DNA from: Streptacidiphilus melanogenes | Lineage (GTDB): Bacteria; Actinomycetota; Actinomycetes; Streptomycetales; Streptomycetaceae | Reading direction: 5' to 3' | Assembly: GCF_000787835.1 (NCBI RefSeq) | Contig: NZ_BBPP01000020.1 | Location: 73,283 to 137,282, forward strand | DNA: 64,000 bases | In this document: piece by piece, positions 1-8,844 of the stretch | Numbering within the stretch: the stretch's first letter is position 1 | Layout of the letters: each line of letters starts with the position of its first letter | Program-made: the position numbers and the translations under genes | The notes under the pieces: generated by a model | Told to the model about the DNA's origin: nothing | Seen by the model: only the letters and a program-made list of their open reading frames with translations | Database searches by the model: none

Positions 1-1127
1 GCCCGGGGGGGCGGGCGACCCGCGGCGCGCCACGACCGCCGCGGCACGATCTGCGGCCCGGCACCCCCGACGTCGGCTCCTTCCCGGTCTCGGCCTGGCT
101 CCGCGCCTCCCGCCGCGCACTCGGCGAGGCCCCGTCCGCCGCCTTCGCCTATGGCGACAGCCGGGGCCGTCCGGAGCTGCGGGCCGCGCTCGCCGACTAC
201 CTGGGCCGCGCTCGCGGCGTGGACGCCGCGCCCGGCCGCATCGTCGTCACCGCCGGCTACGTCCAGGCCCTCACCCTGCTCGCCCGGGTCCTGCCGGAGG
301 GCGCCTTCGCCCTGGAGGACCCGGGGCTGCCCTTCCACCGCGAGGCCGTCCGCTTCGCGGGCCGGGACGTGGTCCCGCTTCCGGTGGACCCCCGCGGTGC
401 GGAACCCGCCGCCCTGCCGTCCTCCGGCGTCGCCGCGGCGGTCGTCACCCCCGCGCACCAGTACCCGACCGGCGTCACCCTCCATCCGGACCGGCGCCGC
501 GCGCTGGTCTCCTGGGCCCGGGCGGCCGCCACGGTGGTCGTCGAGGACGACTACGACGGCGAGTTCCGGTACGACCGCCAGCCCGTCGGTGCGCTCCAGG
601 GCACGGCCCCGGACTGCGTCGTCTACGTCGGGACGGCGTCGAAGACCCTCGCCCCGGGCGTCCGCCTGGCCTGGATGGTGCTGCCGGGCCGGCTGGTCGA
701 GCCGGTCATGCGGGCCAAGCGCCTGACCGACTTCCAGTCGGAGGCCCTGGGGCAGCTGACGCTGGCGGAGTTCATCACCTCCCACGCGTACGACCGCCAT
801 GTGCGCGCGAGCCGCTCGCGCTACCGTCGCCGCCGGGACCTGCTGCTCTCCGCTCTGGAGGGCTACCCCCTGGAGGGCGTCGCGGCCGGTCAGCACGTGC
901 TGCTGGGCCTTCCCGGGGGCGCGCCCGCGGAGTCCCACCTGCTGCGTCAGGCGGCCGCGCGCAGCCTGGCCTTCGGGACGCTCGGCGACCACTGGCACGA
1001 CCGGTCGGCCCCGCACCGCGCCGGCCTCGTCCTCGGCTACGGGACCCCGGGGGACGGAGGCTTCCCGGCGGCCGTGACCGAGCTCGCCCGGCTGCTACGG
1101 GAGGAGACGGGCGGCCGACCTCGGTAA
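1..1127 (+). CDS. MocR/PdxR-type regulator, C-terminal aminotransferase part (5' end outside window)
   Basis: The reading frame is open from the first base (codons from position 3), so the start and the expected N-terminal GntR winged helix lie upstream of the window; 374 residues are visible. They form a fold-type I aminotransferase domain: a linker with RPGTPDVGSFP, then GDSRGRPELRAALADYL, the EDDYDGEFRY pyridine-nitrogen Asp region, and GTASKTLAPGVRLAW carrying the PLP-binding lysine. MocR/PdxR proteins sense PLP and usually control vitamin B6 or amine metabolism, often from a divergent target. The target here is outside the window, so the regulated pathway is unknown. Stop TAA at 1125-1127. 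Confidence 0.9.
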   Translation, partial: PGGRATRGAPRPPRHDLRPGTPDVGSFPVSAWLRASRRALGEAPSAAFAYGDSRGRPELRAALADYLGRARGVDAAPGRIVVTAGYVQALTLLARVLPEGAFALEDPGLPFHREAVRFAGRDVVPLPVDPRGAEPAALPSSGVAAAVVTPAHQYPTGVTLHPDRRRALVSWARAAATVVVEDDYDGEFRYDRQPVGALQGTAPDCVVYVGTASKTLAPGVRLAWMVLPGRLVEPVMRAKRLTDFQSEALGQLTLAEFITSHAYDRHVRASRSRYRRRRDLLLSALEGYPLEGVAAGQHVLLGLPGGAPAESHLLRQAAARSLAFGTLGDHWHDRSAPHRAGLVLGYGTPGDGGFPAAVTELARLLREETGGRPR

Positions 1128-1227
1128 GAGCACGAACCTGGTTGCTCATTCATCGTTCTTTCATTCAACGCCTAAGATGACCCGCGCCCCCGGAGGGTAA
1201 CGGGCGAATCGGGCGAAAAGGACGAAC

Positions 1228-2514
1228 GTGAGCCGAGCCGGCGAGGAGACGACGCTCTCCGACTACCGGGCGGATACCGGACGCATCGTGCGGTGGTTGC
1301 CGGTGCGCAGACACCACCTGCTCCTCGTCGCGTGGACCGCGCTCTGGTTCGTGCTGGTCGTCCCGAACGGCGGCGTGTCCTGGCACTACCTGCGCCAGGG
1401 TGAGCAGTTGCTCTTCGGCGGCCGCCCCGGCGGCGGGCTCTCGCTCTACGCGACGCACCCCGAACTGCAGATCGGACCGGTCAGCCTCGCCGCGGCCCGG
1501 CTGTTCCAGCCGTTCACCCCCGCGACCGGACAGCTGCTCGCCGAGGCGGCGATGTCCGTGCTCGGGTTGGTGATGCTGACCCTGGTCGGCCGCACGGCCG
1601 CCCTCCACTACCTGGGCACCGGCACCAACCACCGTCGCCTGCAACAGCGCATTCTCGTCGCGGGGCTGGCCTTCATCCCGATGTGGATCGAGGTCTCGGT
1701 CCGCTTCGCGCACCTCGACGACGTGCTGGCGCTGTTCTTCACCACCGTGGCGGTGCACTCGCTGGCACGGGGCGGCAGTTGGGCGGTGGCCGTCTGGCTG
1801 GCGCTGGCCGTCGACGCCAAGCCGACGGCGGTCCCCTTCGCGGTGCTGCTGCTGGCGCTGCCGCGCGGCACCCGACGCGGGCCGTTCCTGCTCTTCTGCG
1901 GTCTGGTCGCCGGGGCCTGGCTGCCCTTCTACCTCGGCAACCTGGGCTCCGTCTCGGCGGCGAAGTTCGCGATCCCCAACCAGCCCGCGTCCTCGCTGCG
2001 CTGGCTCGGCGTGACCACCCCGGGCACCCCGCCGTGGGACCGGCCGGCCCAGTTCGCGCTCGGTGGCGCGCTCGGCGCGCTCGCCGTGTGGCGCGGCCGC
2101 TGGCCGGCGGTGATCCTGCTCGGCGCGAACGCGCGGATCCTGCTCGACCCGAGCACCTACACCTACTACAGCGCCTCGGTCCTGCTCGGCACGCTGCTGT
2201 GGGACGCGGTGGGCCAGCGACGCCTGGTGCCCTGGTGGAGCTGGATCGCGCTGCTGGCGCTCTACGGCGGGACGCTGTTCATCCCGGACGACCGGGCGCG
2301 GGGCCTGGTCCGCCTCGGTTTCGTGGTCCTGTCGACCTGTTACGTGCTGCTCTGGCCCGCACCCGGCAGGAAGCGGCGGGGCGGACGGCCGCGCAGGCAG
2401 CGCCTCGCCGAGACGAGCACCCTGCACACGCCCGCGCTTCCCCGGCCCCGCCGCTCGGCGGAGGGCACCCGCGCGGCGTCGTGGACGGCCCTCCCTGCGA
2501 CGCACCCGCAGTGA
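1228..2514 (+). CDS. polytopic membrane protein, possibly a glycosyltransferase-87-like protein
   Basis: This 428-residue protein starts at GTG, preceded by an AAAAGGA ribosome-binding site at 1216-1222. About eight to ten hydrophobic segments follow a short cytoplasmic N terminus (LLLVAWTALWFVLVVP, AAMSVLGLVMLTLVG, GPFLLFCGLVAGAWLPFYL and others). The C-terminal 60 residues are Arg/Pro-rich and probably cytosolic. The pattern, with a loop holding YATHPELQIGP and a later DPSTYTYYSASVLLG, resembles actinobacterial DUF2029/GT87-like membrane proteins, but I see no decisive catalytic motif. It stands alone, facing the same way as the Nudix gene 79 bp downstream. Confidence 0.8.
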   Translation: MSRAGEETTLSDYRADTGRIVRWLPVRRHHLLLVAWTALWFVLVVPNGGVSWHYLRQGEQLLFGGRPGGGLSLYATHPELQIGPVSLAAARLFQPFTPATGQLLAEAAMSVLGLVMLTLVGRTAALHYLGTGTNHRRLQQRILVAGLAFIPMWIEVSVRFAHLDDVLALFFTTVAVHSLARGGSWAVAVWLALAVDAKPTAVPFAVLLLALPRGTRRGPFLLFCGLVAGAWLPFYLGNLGSVSAAKFAIPNQPASSLRWLGVTTPGTPPWDRPAQFALGGALGALAVWRGRWPAVILLGANARILLDPSTYTYYSASVLLGTLLWDAVGQRRLVPWWSWIALLALYGGTLFIPDDRARGLVRLGFVVLSTCYVLLWPAPGRKRRGGRPRRQRLAETSTLHTPALPRPRRSAEGTRAASWTALPATHPQ

Positions 2515-2581
2515 CGTTTCCGCAGCGGTGCGTCAAACCGGTGCACCGCATGCGCTCCCCCGAACGGGCCAGCGGAGCCGC

Positions 2582-2587
2582 TAGTCT
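2582..2587 (+). promoter_or_regulatory. probable -10 element of a leaderless promoter (Nudix gene)
   Basis: TAGTCT lies 6 bp before the ATG at 2594, the spacing expected if transcription starts at the start codon. No ribosome-binding site and no clear -35 are seen. Confidence 0.4.
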
Positions 2588-2593
2588 CGATCA

Positions 2594-3244
2594 ATGACAT
2601 CGACGACTGCCCGTTCTGACGGTTCGGCAGCTCCGGACCCCGCCGGTCCGGAGGCCCTGGCACAGCGGTTCCCGCGCCTGCACGCACCGCAGTTCTGGGC
2701 CTGGGGCGGCTACGACGCCCAGTTCTCCGTCCTGCTGCCCGAGGACCGGCTCGTCACCAACGTGCACCTGATCGGCTTCGCGCCGCTCCCGGGCGGCGGC
2801 GAGGGAGCGGACGCCCACGGCGTCGTGCTCTGCCGCGACGAACGCGACCACTGGTTCCTGCCCGGCGGCACCCGCGAGCAGGACGAGAGCGTCGACGAGT
2901 GCCTCGCCCGGGAGTTGCGCGAGGAGGCGGGCGCCCGTCTGCTCGCCGCCCCGGTGTGGATCGGCGCCCACCGCTGCGTCACCGACAACCCCGTGCCCTA
3001 CCGCCCGTGGCAGCCGCATCCGGAGAAGGCCTGGCTGTGGGGCTGGGGCGAGGTGGTCGTCGACTCCGACCCGACCAACCCCGAGGACGGCGAGGCGGTC
3101 GTCGAGGTTCGCGTCCTCCCGGCCCACGAGGCCCAGGAGTTGCTCGCCCATGGCCGTGACCGGTGGTGGGCGGAGCTCGTTGCCCTGGCCGTGGAGTCAC
3201 GCGAGGGACGCGCACGCACTGGGGAGCGCACGCCCGGCGCGTGA
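2594..3244 (+). CDS. Nudix hydrolase
   Basis: This 216-residue protein has a complete Nudix box (G-x5-E-x7-REUxEExGU): GTREQDE, seven residues, then RELREEAGA, encoded near 2869-2940. The family hydrolyses nucleoside diphosphates linked to another moiety, using Mg2+ bound by the box glutamates; the substrate cannot be read from sequence. There is no Shine-Dalgarno sequence, but a TAGTCT -10-like hexamer at 2582-2587 ends 6 bp before the ATG, so the mRNA is probably leaderless. The C terminus is Arg-rich. Confidence 0.88.
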   Translation: MTSTTARSDGSAAPDPAGPEALAQRFPRLHAPQFWAWGGYDAQFSVLLPEDRLVTNVHLIGFAPLPGGGEGADAHGVVLCRDERDHWFLPGGTREQDESVDECLARELREEAGARLLAAPVWIGAHRCVTDNPVPYRPWQPHPEKAWLWGWGEVVVDSDPTNPEDGEAVVEVRVLPAHEAQELLAHGRDRWWAELVALAVESREGRARTGERTPGA

Positions 3245-3405
3245 CGCCCCGCCGTGGGACGGCTTGCCGTGCGGAACCGTGAATGTCCCCTGTGCGTCTG
3301 TTACACCTGGTAAGCCCGATCTAGTGGGTTTATGGGCTTTGCCGCCGGACGAGAGGCGCGCGAGGGACGGGGAGCAGTGCGGTAGGACCGCGTGAGAGGA
3401 GAGGC

Positions 3406-4026
3406 ATGACTGGGCAGTCGACGCAGCGCCAGGCGGCGAGGTCGCCGGAGCGCACCGCCCAGCCGCCGAACCAGCGCGGGCTCCAGGGCCGGAGCGACGG
3501 CCGGGCCGACGGCCACGGCCACGGGCAGGCGCACGGGCAGTCGTACTCCCCCGGTGACCGGCCCGTGCCGGAGCGCGGCGGCTCCGGACGCGGCGGCCGG
3601 CTCGCCCGGCCGCAGGCGAGCTGGGTGCTGCTGGGGCTGCCCGTCCTCGGCGCGCTGGTCGACGAGGTGTCGGGCGCGCAGCTGGGCAGCCGGTTCTTCC
3701 TGGTCTGCTCGGTGCTGGCCTCCGCCTGGGCGGCGCTGCTGGTCACCCGCCGCGGCCTGTGGTGGGTCCTGCCGAGCCCGCCGCTGGTGATCGCCGCCGT
3801 GGCCTTCCTCGACCAGGTGCTGCTGCACCGTTCGGACTTCGCCGGCGACAAGTTCGGCACCGGCGTGCTGAAGTGCGCGGTCGAGGTGTTCCCGGCCATG
3901 CTCTTCGCCCTGCTCGCGGCCTTCGCGGCGCCCGCGCTGCGGCGCGTGCTGACCCGTCACCTCGCCGGCCGCGCGGCCGGGCGCGCCGCCCAGGTACCTG
4001 TCCCGCGAAGGAGCCACCATGGCTGA
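3406..4026 (+). CDS. DUF6542-type membrane protein
   Basis: This 206-residue protein has a long polar N-terminal region rich in Arg, Gly, Gln and His (about residues 1-70), then four hydrophobic segments (SWVLLGLPVLGALVDEV, FFLVCSVLASAWAALLV, WWVLPSPPLVIAAVAFL, FPAMLFALLAAFAAPAL). The layout matches Streptomyces proteins annotated DUF6542, of unknown function. Its 3' end overlaps the ATG of the LCP gene by 8 bp, so the two are almost certainly translated together, which suggests a cell-envelope role by association. GAGAGG precedes the ATG. Confidence 0.78.
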   Translation: MTGQSTQRQAARSPERTAQPPNQRGLQGRSDGRADGHGHGQAHGQSYSPGDRPVPERGGSGRGGRLARPQASWVLLGLPVLGALVDEVSGAQLGSRFFLVCSVLASAWAALLVTRRGLWWVLPSPPLVIAAVAFLDQVLLHRSDFAGDKFGTGVLKCAVEVFPAMLFALLAAFAAPALRRVLTRHLAGRAAGRAAQVPVPRRSHHG

Positions 4027-5692
4027 GCGCCCCCAGGACCGCCCGCACGGGCGCCCTCCGGGCCGACGCCCGGTCCGCCCCGAACACCGGCCGGAACACC
4101 GCCCCGGCGACCGCGCGGTCGGACGCCGCCCCGCGACACCGCTCGTCAAGGCCGGTCGGGCGGCCCTGGCCACCGCCTCGGCGGTGGTGCTGCTCGGCAG
4201 CGGCGTCTCCTGGATCACCTACCACTCGCTGGCGGACGGTCTGAACACCTCCGACGCGCTCGGTGTGACCCAGCGTCACGCGCCGCCCAAGCTCGACAAC
4301 TCCATCAACCTGCTGCTGATCGGGCTGGACAGCCGCAAGGACATGAACGGCAACGACCTGCCCAAGCAGTTCGTCGAGCAGGACCTGCACGCGGGCTCCA
4401 GCGACATCGGCGGCTACAACACCAACACGCTGATCCTGCTGCACATCCCCGCGAACGGCGGCAAGGTGCAGGCCTTCTCGATCCCGCGCGACGACTACGT
4501 CGAGACGCTCAACGGCGACGGCAGCTCCCAGGGCCACCACAAGGTCAAGGAGGCCTACGGCCTGGCCAAGGCCGCGATCGAGCCGAGGCTGAAGGCCCAG
4601 GGCCTGACCGGCGCCGCGCTGGAACAGCAGAGCCGCGAAGCCGGGCGTGAGGCGACCCTGGCCACGGTCCAGCAGTTCCTGGGCGTCCGCATCGACCACT
4701 TCGCCGAGGTCAACCTGCTCGGCTTCTACGACATCGCCAAGGTCGTCCAGCCGGTCACCGTCTGCCTCAAGCACGCCACCAAGGATCCGGCCATGGCCGG
4801 CCAGGGTTCCGGCGCCGACTTCCACGCCGGCTACAACACCCTGGACGCCGCCCAGGCCCTCTCCTTCGTCCGCCAGCGCCACAACCTCACCAACGGCGAC
4901 CTCGACCGGACCCACCGTCAGCAGGCCTTCATCTCCTCGGTGATGTACAAGCTGAAGCAGGAGGGCCTCTTCGACGACCTCGGCAAGATGCAGGGCCTGC
5001 TCGGCGTGGTGAAGAAGGACGTCGTGCTGGACTCGCAGTGGAACATCCTCGACTTCGCCCAGCAGGTGCCCAACCTGACCGGCGGGAACGTCGTCTTCAA
5101 CACCCTGCCGATCCAGGGCTTCGCCACCCGCAACGGCGAATCGGTCAACCTGGTCGACGAGCAGCAGATCCAGCGGATCATGCACCGCCTCACCTCCGTC
5201 GACCCGCACCCGAGCGCGGCGGCCCCCGCCGGCTCCTCCCCCGCCGCCCCCGACACCGCACCGCAGCCGGCCGGACCCGTCGCCCCCGCAACGGTGGACG
5301 TGCTGAACGCCTCCGGCATCACCGGCCTGGCCGCGCAGAAGCAGAAGGACCTCGTCGACGCCGGCTGGACGGCCGGACGCACCGGCAACGCCCCCTCCCA
5401 CGCCCGCACCGTCATCCGCTACGGCTCCGGCGCGAGCGCGGCCCAGGCGGCCAGGCAGATCGCGGCGAAGCTCGGCGTCCCGGCCACCCCCGCCGCGTCC
5501 ACGGGTCTGACCGCGGGCCACGTCGAGGTGCTGCTCGGCACGGACGCGGTGGGCGCGGCGCGCGCGAACACGGCCGCCGGCGGCGGCTCCGGGAGTGGCA
5601 CCGGGGGCTCCACGTCGGGCGACGCGGTGTCGAGCATCCCCTTCCAGGGCGCGTCGGTGGAGATGGGCCGGGGCATCCCCTGCGTGGATTGA
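4019..5692 (+). CDS. LytR-CpsA-Psr (LCP) family cell-wall polymer ligase
   Basis: This 557-residue type II membrane protein has a basic N terminus, one membrane helix near residues 45-68, an LCP domain from about 93 to 300 and a LytR_C domain from about 424 to 510. LCP landmarks include NSINLLLIGLDSR, the conserved SIPRDDYV arginine/aspartate pair that contacts the polyprenyl pyrophosphate head group, and ALSFVRQRH with DLDRTHRQQ. LCP enzymes move teichoic acids, arabinogalactan or other glycopolymers from undecaprenyl carriers to peptidoglycan outside the membrane. The gene overlaps the preceding DUF6542 gene by 8 bp. The Ala/Pro-rich linker before LytR_C is typical of actinobacteria. Confidence 0.93.
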   Translation: MAERPQDRPHGRPPGRRPVRPEHRPEHRPGDRAVGRRPATPLVKAGRAALATASAVVLLGSGVSWITYHSLADGLNTSDALGVTQRHAPPKLDNSINLLLIGLDSRKDMNGNDLPKQFVEQDLHAGSSDIGGYNTNTLILLHIPANGGKVQAFSIPRDDYVETLNGDGSSQGHHKVKEAYGLAKAAIEPRLKAQGLTGAALEQQSREAGREATLATVQQFLGVRIDHFAEVNLLGFYDIAKVVQPVTVCLKHATKDPAMAGQGSGADFHAGYNTLDAAQALSFVRQRHNLTNGDLDRTHRQQAFISSVMYKLKQEGLFDDLGKMQGLLGVVKKDVVLDSQWNILDFAQQVPNLTGGNVVFNTLPIQGFATRNGESVNLVDEQQIQRIMHRLTSVDPHPSAAAPAGSSPAAPDTAPQPAGPVAPATVDVLNASGITGLAAQKQKDLVDAGWTAGRTGNAPSHARTVIRYGSGASAAQAARQIAAKLGVPATPAASTGLTAGHVEVLLGTDAVGAARANTAAGGGSGSGTGGSTSGDAVSSIPFQGASVEMGRGIPCVD

Positions 5693-5779
5693 TCCGCGTT
5701 CGGTCCCGGTTGGTGGACGATTCCGTCTCAGGACCGGCACCCGGCTAGGAGAACGGGAAACACGTAAGACACACTTGTT

Positions 5780-5793
5780 GTGATTGATCGCAC
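5780..5793. promoter_or_regulatory. candidate Crp-type site upstream of crp
   Basis: GTGATTGATCGCAC has GTG and CAC arms 8 bp apart and sits 65 bp before the crp start. It fits the E. coli TGTGA-N6-TCACA pattern in the left arm and only partly in the right. Autoregulation is an inference. Confidence 0.35.
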
Positions 5794-5857
5794 TGTTTCC
5801 CGGTCGGGCATGATGGGGACCGAACCTCAAGCCTGCACGGCCGACTAGGAGGACCGA

Positions 5858-6532
5858 GTGGACGACGTTCTGCGGCGGGCACCGCTCTTCACCGCACTGG
5901 ACGACGAGCAGGCCGCCGAGCTGCGTGCCTCCATGACGGAGACGACGCTGAGCCGCGGCGAGTCGCTGTTCCACGAGGGCGACCCCGGGGACCGGCTCTA
6001 CGTCATCGTCGAGGGCAAGCTGAAGCTGCACCGGGCGTCGGCCGACGGCCGCGAGAACATGCTCGCGGTGGTGGGGCCGAGCGAGATGATCGGCGAGCTG
6101 TCGCTCTTCGACCCGGGCCCGCGCACCGCGACCGCCTCGGCGCTGACCGAGGTCAAGCTGCTCGGCCTCGGCCACGGCGACCTGCAGCCGTGGCTGGCGA
6201 CCCGCCCCGAGGTGGCCATCGCTCTGCTGCGCGCGATCGCGCGCCGCCTGCGCCGCACCAACGACGTCATGTCGGACCTGGTCTTCTCCGACGTCCCCGG
6301 TCGTGTCGCCAAGGCCCTGCTGGACCTGTCCCGCCGGTTCGGCGTCCCCTCCGACGAGGGCATCCACGTGGTGCACGACCTCACCCAGGAGGAGCTGGCC
6401 CAGCTGGTGGGCGCGTCCCGCGAGACGGTCAACAAGGCCCTCGCCGACTTCGCCCAGCGCGGCTGGCTCCGCCTCGAGGCTCGCGCCGTCATCCTCCTCG
6501 ACGTCGAACGCCTCGCCCGCCGCTCGCGCTGA
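5858..6532 (+). CDS. crp: Crp/Fnr-family cyclic-nucleotide-binding transcriptional regulator
   Basis: This 224-residue protein starts at GTG after the ribosome-binding site AGGAGG. The N-terminal cNMP-binding beta roll (about 1-125) includes FHEGDPGDRLYVIVEGKLKL and GELSLFDPGPRTATASA, close to the cAMP phosphate-binding cassette. A dimer helix follows and then a winged helix (about 165-215) with TQEELAQLVGASRETVNKALADF as the recognition region. Length and sequence match Streptomyces Crp (SCO3571 in S. coelicolor, from memory), which affects germination, development and antibiotic production. Its neighbours toward wblA are also conserved. A possible Crp site lies upstream at 5780-5793. Confidence 0.93.
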   Translation: MDDVLRRAPLFTALDDEQAAELRASMTETTLSRGESLFHEGDPGDRLYVIVEGKLKLHRASADGRENMLAVVGPSEMIGELSLFDPGPRTATASALTEVKLLGLGHGDLQPWLATRPEVAIALLRAIARRLRRTNDVMSDLVFSDVPGRVAKALLDLSRRFGVPSDEGIHVVHDLTQEELAQLVGASRETVNKALADFAQRGWLRLEARAVILLDVERLARRSR

Positions 6533-6549
6533 CGTTCAGCTGCACTGTC

Positions 6550-6654
6550 CAGGGGCGCGAGGAACCGCGCGAGAAACCAACCTGTGCGGATGGCCCTGAT
6601 CGATGAGGACCATCCGCCCATCGGTGGCTTGTCGCGCAGTTCCTCGCGCCCCTG
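6550..6654. repeat. dispersed intergenic hairpin element, copy 1
   Basis: 23-bp arms at 6550-6572 and 6632-6654 (beginning CAGGGGCGCGAGGAAC) are inverted with one mismatch around a 59-nt loop. The loop holds a second inverted repeat, GCGGATGG/CCATCCGC. It lies between the convergent ends of crp and the MBL gene, where it could terminate both. A related copy lies at 11309-11414. Confidence 0.75.
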
Positions 6655-6665
6655 AGGTGTTGCCC

Positions 6666-7445
6666 CTACTTCTTTTCTCTCAGGTACTCCAGCTGCGCCC
6701 GCACGGACCACTCCGCCGCAGGCCACAGGGAACGGTCCACGTCCGCGTAGACGTGGGCGACGACCTCCGACGGGGTCGTGTGCCCCGCCTCGACCGCCGC
6801 GGCGACCTGCGCCAGGCGGGACTCGCGGTGGGCGAGGTAGTACTCGACCGCGCCGAGGGCGTCCTCCAGGACGGGGCCGTGGCCGGGAAGGATCGTGCGG
6901 GCCTCGCGCGTCTCCGCGAGCGCGCGGAGGCGGGTGAGGGAGTCGAGGTAGTCGCCGAGGCGGCCGTCGGGGTGGGCCACCACCGTCGTGCCGCGGCCGA
7001 GGACCGTGTCCCCGGTGAGCAGCGAGCCCTCCGCGGGAAGCGTGAAGCAGAGGGAGTCCGAGGTGTGGCCCGGCGTCCCGACGACGCGGAGCTCCAGGCC
7101 GCCGATCTGCAGGACGTCCCCGTCGGCCACGCCCTCGGAGCCCAGCCGCAGGCCCGGGTCCAGCGCGCGGACCCCGCTGCCGCTCAGCGCAGCGAACCGC
7201 GCCGCGCCCTCCGCGTGGTCCGCATGCCCGTGCGTCAGCAGCGTCGCCGCGACGCGTCGGCCCTGGGACTCCACCGCGGCCAGGACCGCGGCCAGGTGGC
7301 CCTCGTGCAGGGGGCCGGGGTCGATGACGACGGCCTCGGACGAGCCGGGCTCGGCGAGGATCCAGGTGTTGGTGCCCTCGAGCGTCATCGGGGACGGGTT
7401 CGGCGCCAGGACCAGCGTCGCCCGCTCCGTCACGACGGTGCTCAC
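6666..7445 (-). CDS. MBL-fold metallo-hydrolase
   Basis: I choose the GTG at 7445 (259 residues), which overlaps the upstream Nudix stop in a GTGA junction. The metal-binding signature THGHADHAEG is present, with later ligands in GTPGHTSDS, LTGDTVLG and LPGHGP, and the sequence begins with the glyoxalase II-like NPSPMTLEGTNTWIL. The protein is close to actinobacterial MBL/LACTB2-like enzymes. These use two metals to hydrolyse thioesters, phosphodiesters or RNA, so the substrate is uncertain. The Nudix/MBL overlap gives translational coupling and resembles the vertebrate NUDT/LACTB2-type pairing only superficially. Confidence 0.9.
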   Translation of the reverse strand: MSTVVTERATLVLAPNPSPMTLEGTNTWILAEPGSSEAVVIDPGPLHEGHLAAVLAAVESQGRRVAATLLTHGHADHAEGAARFAALSGSGVRALDPGLRLGSEGVADGDVLQIGGLELRVVGTPGHTSDSLCFTLPAEGSLLTGDTVLGRGTTVVAHPDGRLGDYLDSLTRLRALAETREARTILPGHGPVLEDALGAVEYYLAHRESRLAQVAAAVEAGHTTPSEVVAHVYADVDRSLWPAAEWSVRAQLEYLREKK

Positions 7446-8305
7446 AGCTGCCCCCGCAGGGCCAGTCCCGGGTGGCCGGGCCAGCTGACCACGATCGCGC
7501 CGTCGTCCTCGATGCGGGCCTGGGCCAGGATCGGGTCGATCGAGCGGGCCTTCGCCGCGGCCAGCGCCGCGTCCGGTGTGGTGAAGGGGGTGAGCTCGCG
7601 CAGGGTGGTGATGGTCGGCGGCAGCATGAAGAACTCGCCCGCCGCGTGGTGCGCCGCGGCCTCCTCGGGGGAGATCCACACGACGCGGTCCGCCTCACCG
7701 GGGACCTCCGCCGTGCGCTGGCCCTCGGGGACGGTCGCAACGAAGAACCAGGTGTCGTAGCGGCGTTCCTCGAACTCGGGGGTGATCCAGCGGGACCACG
7801 CGCCGAGCAGATCGCTGCGCAGCACCAGGCCGCGCGAGGCGAGGAACTCACCGAAGGAGAGCTCGTGGGCCTCCAGCGCGGCGCGCGCCGCGCGCCACTC
7901 CTCGCCGGAGACGTCGGCGACGACGGAGGCCGCGTCGGGGCCGGCCAGCAGGACGCCGGACTCCTCGAAGGTCTCCCTGACCGCCGCGCAGACGATCGCG
8001 CGCGCCTCGTCGGCGGGCACGCCCAGCCGCTCGCCCCACGCCGCCGCGTCCGGACCGGCCCAGCCGAGGCCCGGCGCGCTGTCGCGCGGGTCCACCGCGC
8101 CGCCGGGGTAGGCGTACGCGCCGCCCGCGAACGCCATCGAGATGCGGCGGCGCAGCAGGTAGGCCTCCACGGCCTCGCCGTGCGCCCGCAGCAGCACCAC
8201 CGTCGCCGCGCGGCGCGGCTGCACGGGGGTGAGCTCGCCGCGGGCCTGCGCCGCGATCCGGTCCGCCCAGCTCGGCGGGAGTCGATCATTCCGTCGATCA
8301 CTCAT
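7442..8305 (-). CDS. Nudix hydrolase, NUDT19-like
   Basis: This 287-residue protein has a split Nudix motif: YPGGAVDPRDSAPG, an insertion of about 35 residues, then AAVRETFEESGVLL with the REUxEExG glutamates. The insertion between the G-loop and the catalytic helix is typical of NUDT7/NUDT19-type CoA diphosphatases, so CoA or acyl-CoA is a plausible substrate. It is first in a two-gene operon with the MBL hydrolase (4-bp overlap). The ATG at 8305 gives MSDRRNDRLPPSWADRI, a natural N terminus. Confidence 0.87.
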   Translation of the reverse strand: MSDRRNDRLPPSWADRIAAQARGELTPVQPRRAATVVLLRAHGEAVEAYLLRRRISMAFAGGAYAYPGGAVDPRDSAPGLGWAGPDAAAWGERLGVPADEARAIVCAAVRETFEESGVLLAGPDAASVVADVSGEEWRAARAALEAHELSFGEFLASRGLVLRSDLLGAWSRWITPEFEERRYDTWFFVATVPEGQRTAEVPGEADRVVWISPEEAAAHHAAGEFFMLPPTITTLRELTPFTTPDAALAAAKARSIDPILAQARIEDDGAIVVSWPGHPGLALRGQL

Positions 8306-8377
8306 GGCCGGATCGTACGGCGCAGGCTTCGAAAATCACACCGCACCCTGACGCGGTGAGCGCCTCAGCGGCGAGCG

Positions 8378-8842
8378 TTACGCGCGGACCCTGACCTGGA
8401 TCTCGACCTCGACCGGCGCGTCCAGCGGCAGCACCGCGACGCCGACCGCGCTGCGGGCGTGCACGCCCGCGTCGCCCAGGACCTCGCCCAGCAGCTCGCT
8501 CGCGCCGTTGACGACGCCCGGCTGGCCGGTGAAGTCGGGGGCGGAGGCGACGAAGCCGACGACCTTGACGACGCGCTCGATGCGGTCCAGGTCGCCGATG
8601 ACGGACTTGACGGCCGCCAGCGCGTTGATCGCGCAGATCCTCGCCTGCTCCTTGGCCTCCTCGGCGGTGACCTCGGCGCCGACCTTGCCGGTCAGCGCGA
8701 GCTTGCCGGCCACCATCGGGAGCTGACCCGAGGTGTAGACGAAGTCGCCGGTCTGCACGGCGGGGACGTAGGCCGCCAGCGGGGGGACGACCTCGGGCAG
8801 TTCCAGGCCCAGCTCGGCCAGGCGGCTCTCAACCTTGCTCAT
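8378..8842 (-). CDS. RidA/YjgF-family protein
   Basis: This 154-residue protein starts at the ATG at 8842. RidA family members form trimers and hydrolyse reactive enamine/imine intermediates made by PLP enzymes. The sequence fits the YjgF/RidA beta-alpha fold: YTSGQLPMVAG, ICAINALAAVKSVIGDLDRI and a strand ending VEVEIQVRV. The Arg of the canonical C-terminal substrate-binding motif (RxxVxV) is not obvious, as often in the longer actinobacterial branch (about 150 residues rather than 130), so deaminase activity is uncertain. It follows the DUF4177 gene by 2 bp. Confidence 0.88.
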   Translation of the reverse strand: MSKVESRLAELGLELPEVVPPLAAYVPAVQTGDFVYTSGQLPMVAGKLALTGKVGAEVTAEEAKEQARICAINALAAVKSVIGDLDRIERVVKVVGFVASAPDFTGQPGVVNGASELLGEVLGDAGVHARSAVGVAVLPLDAPVEVEIQVRVRA

Positions 8843-8844
8843 GG

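Noticed and set aside
3743-6376. An open frame of more than 800 codons on the minus strand
   Set aside because: It runs antisense to the LCP and crp genes and its composition is the mirror of GC-rich codon bias; no domain is visible.
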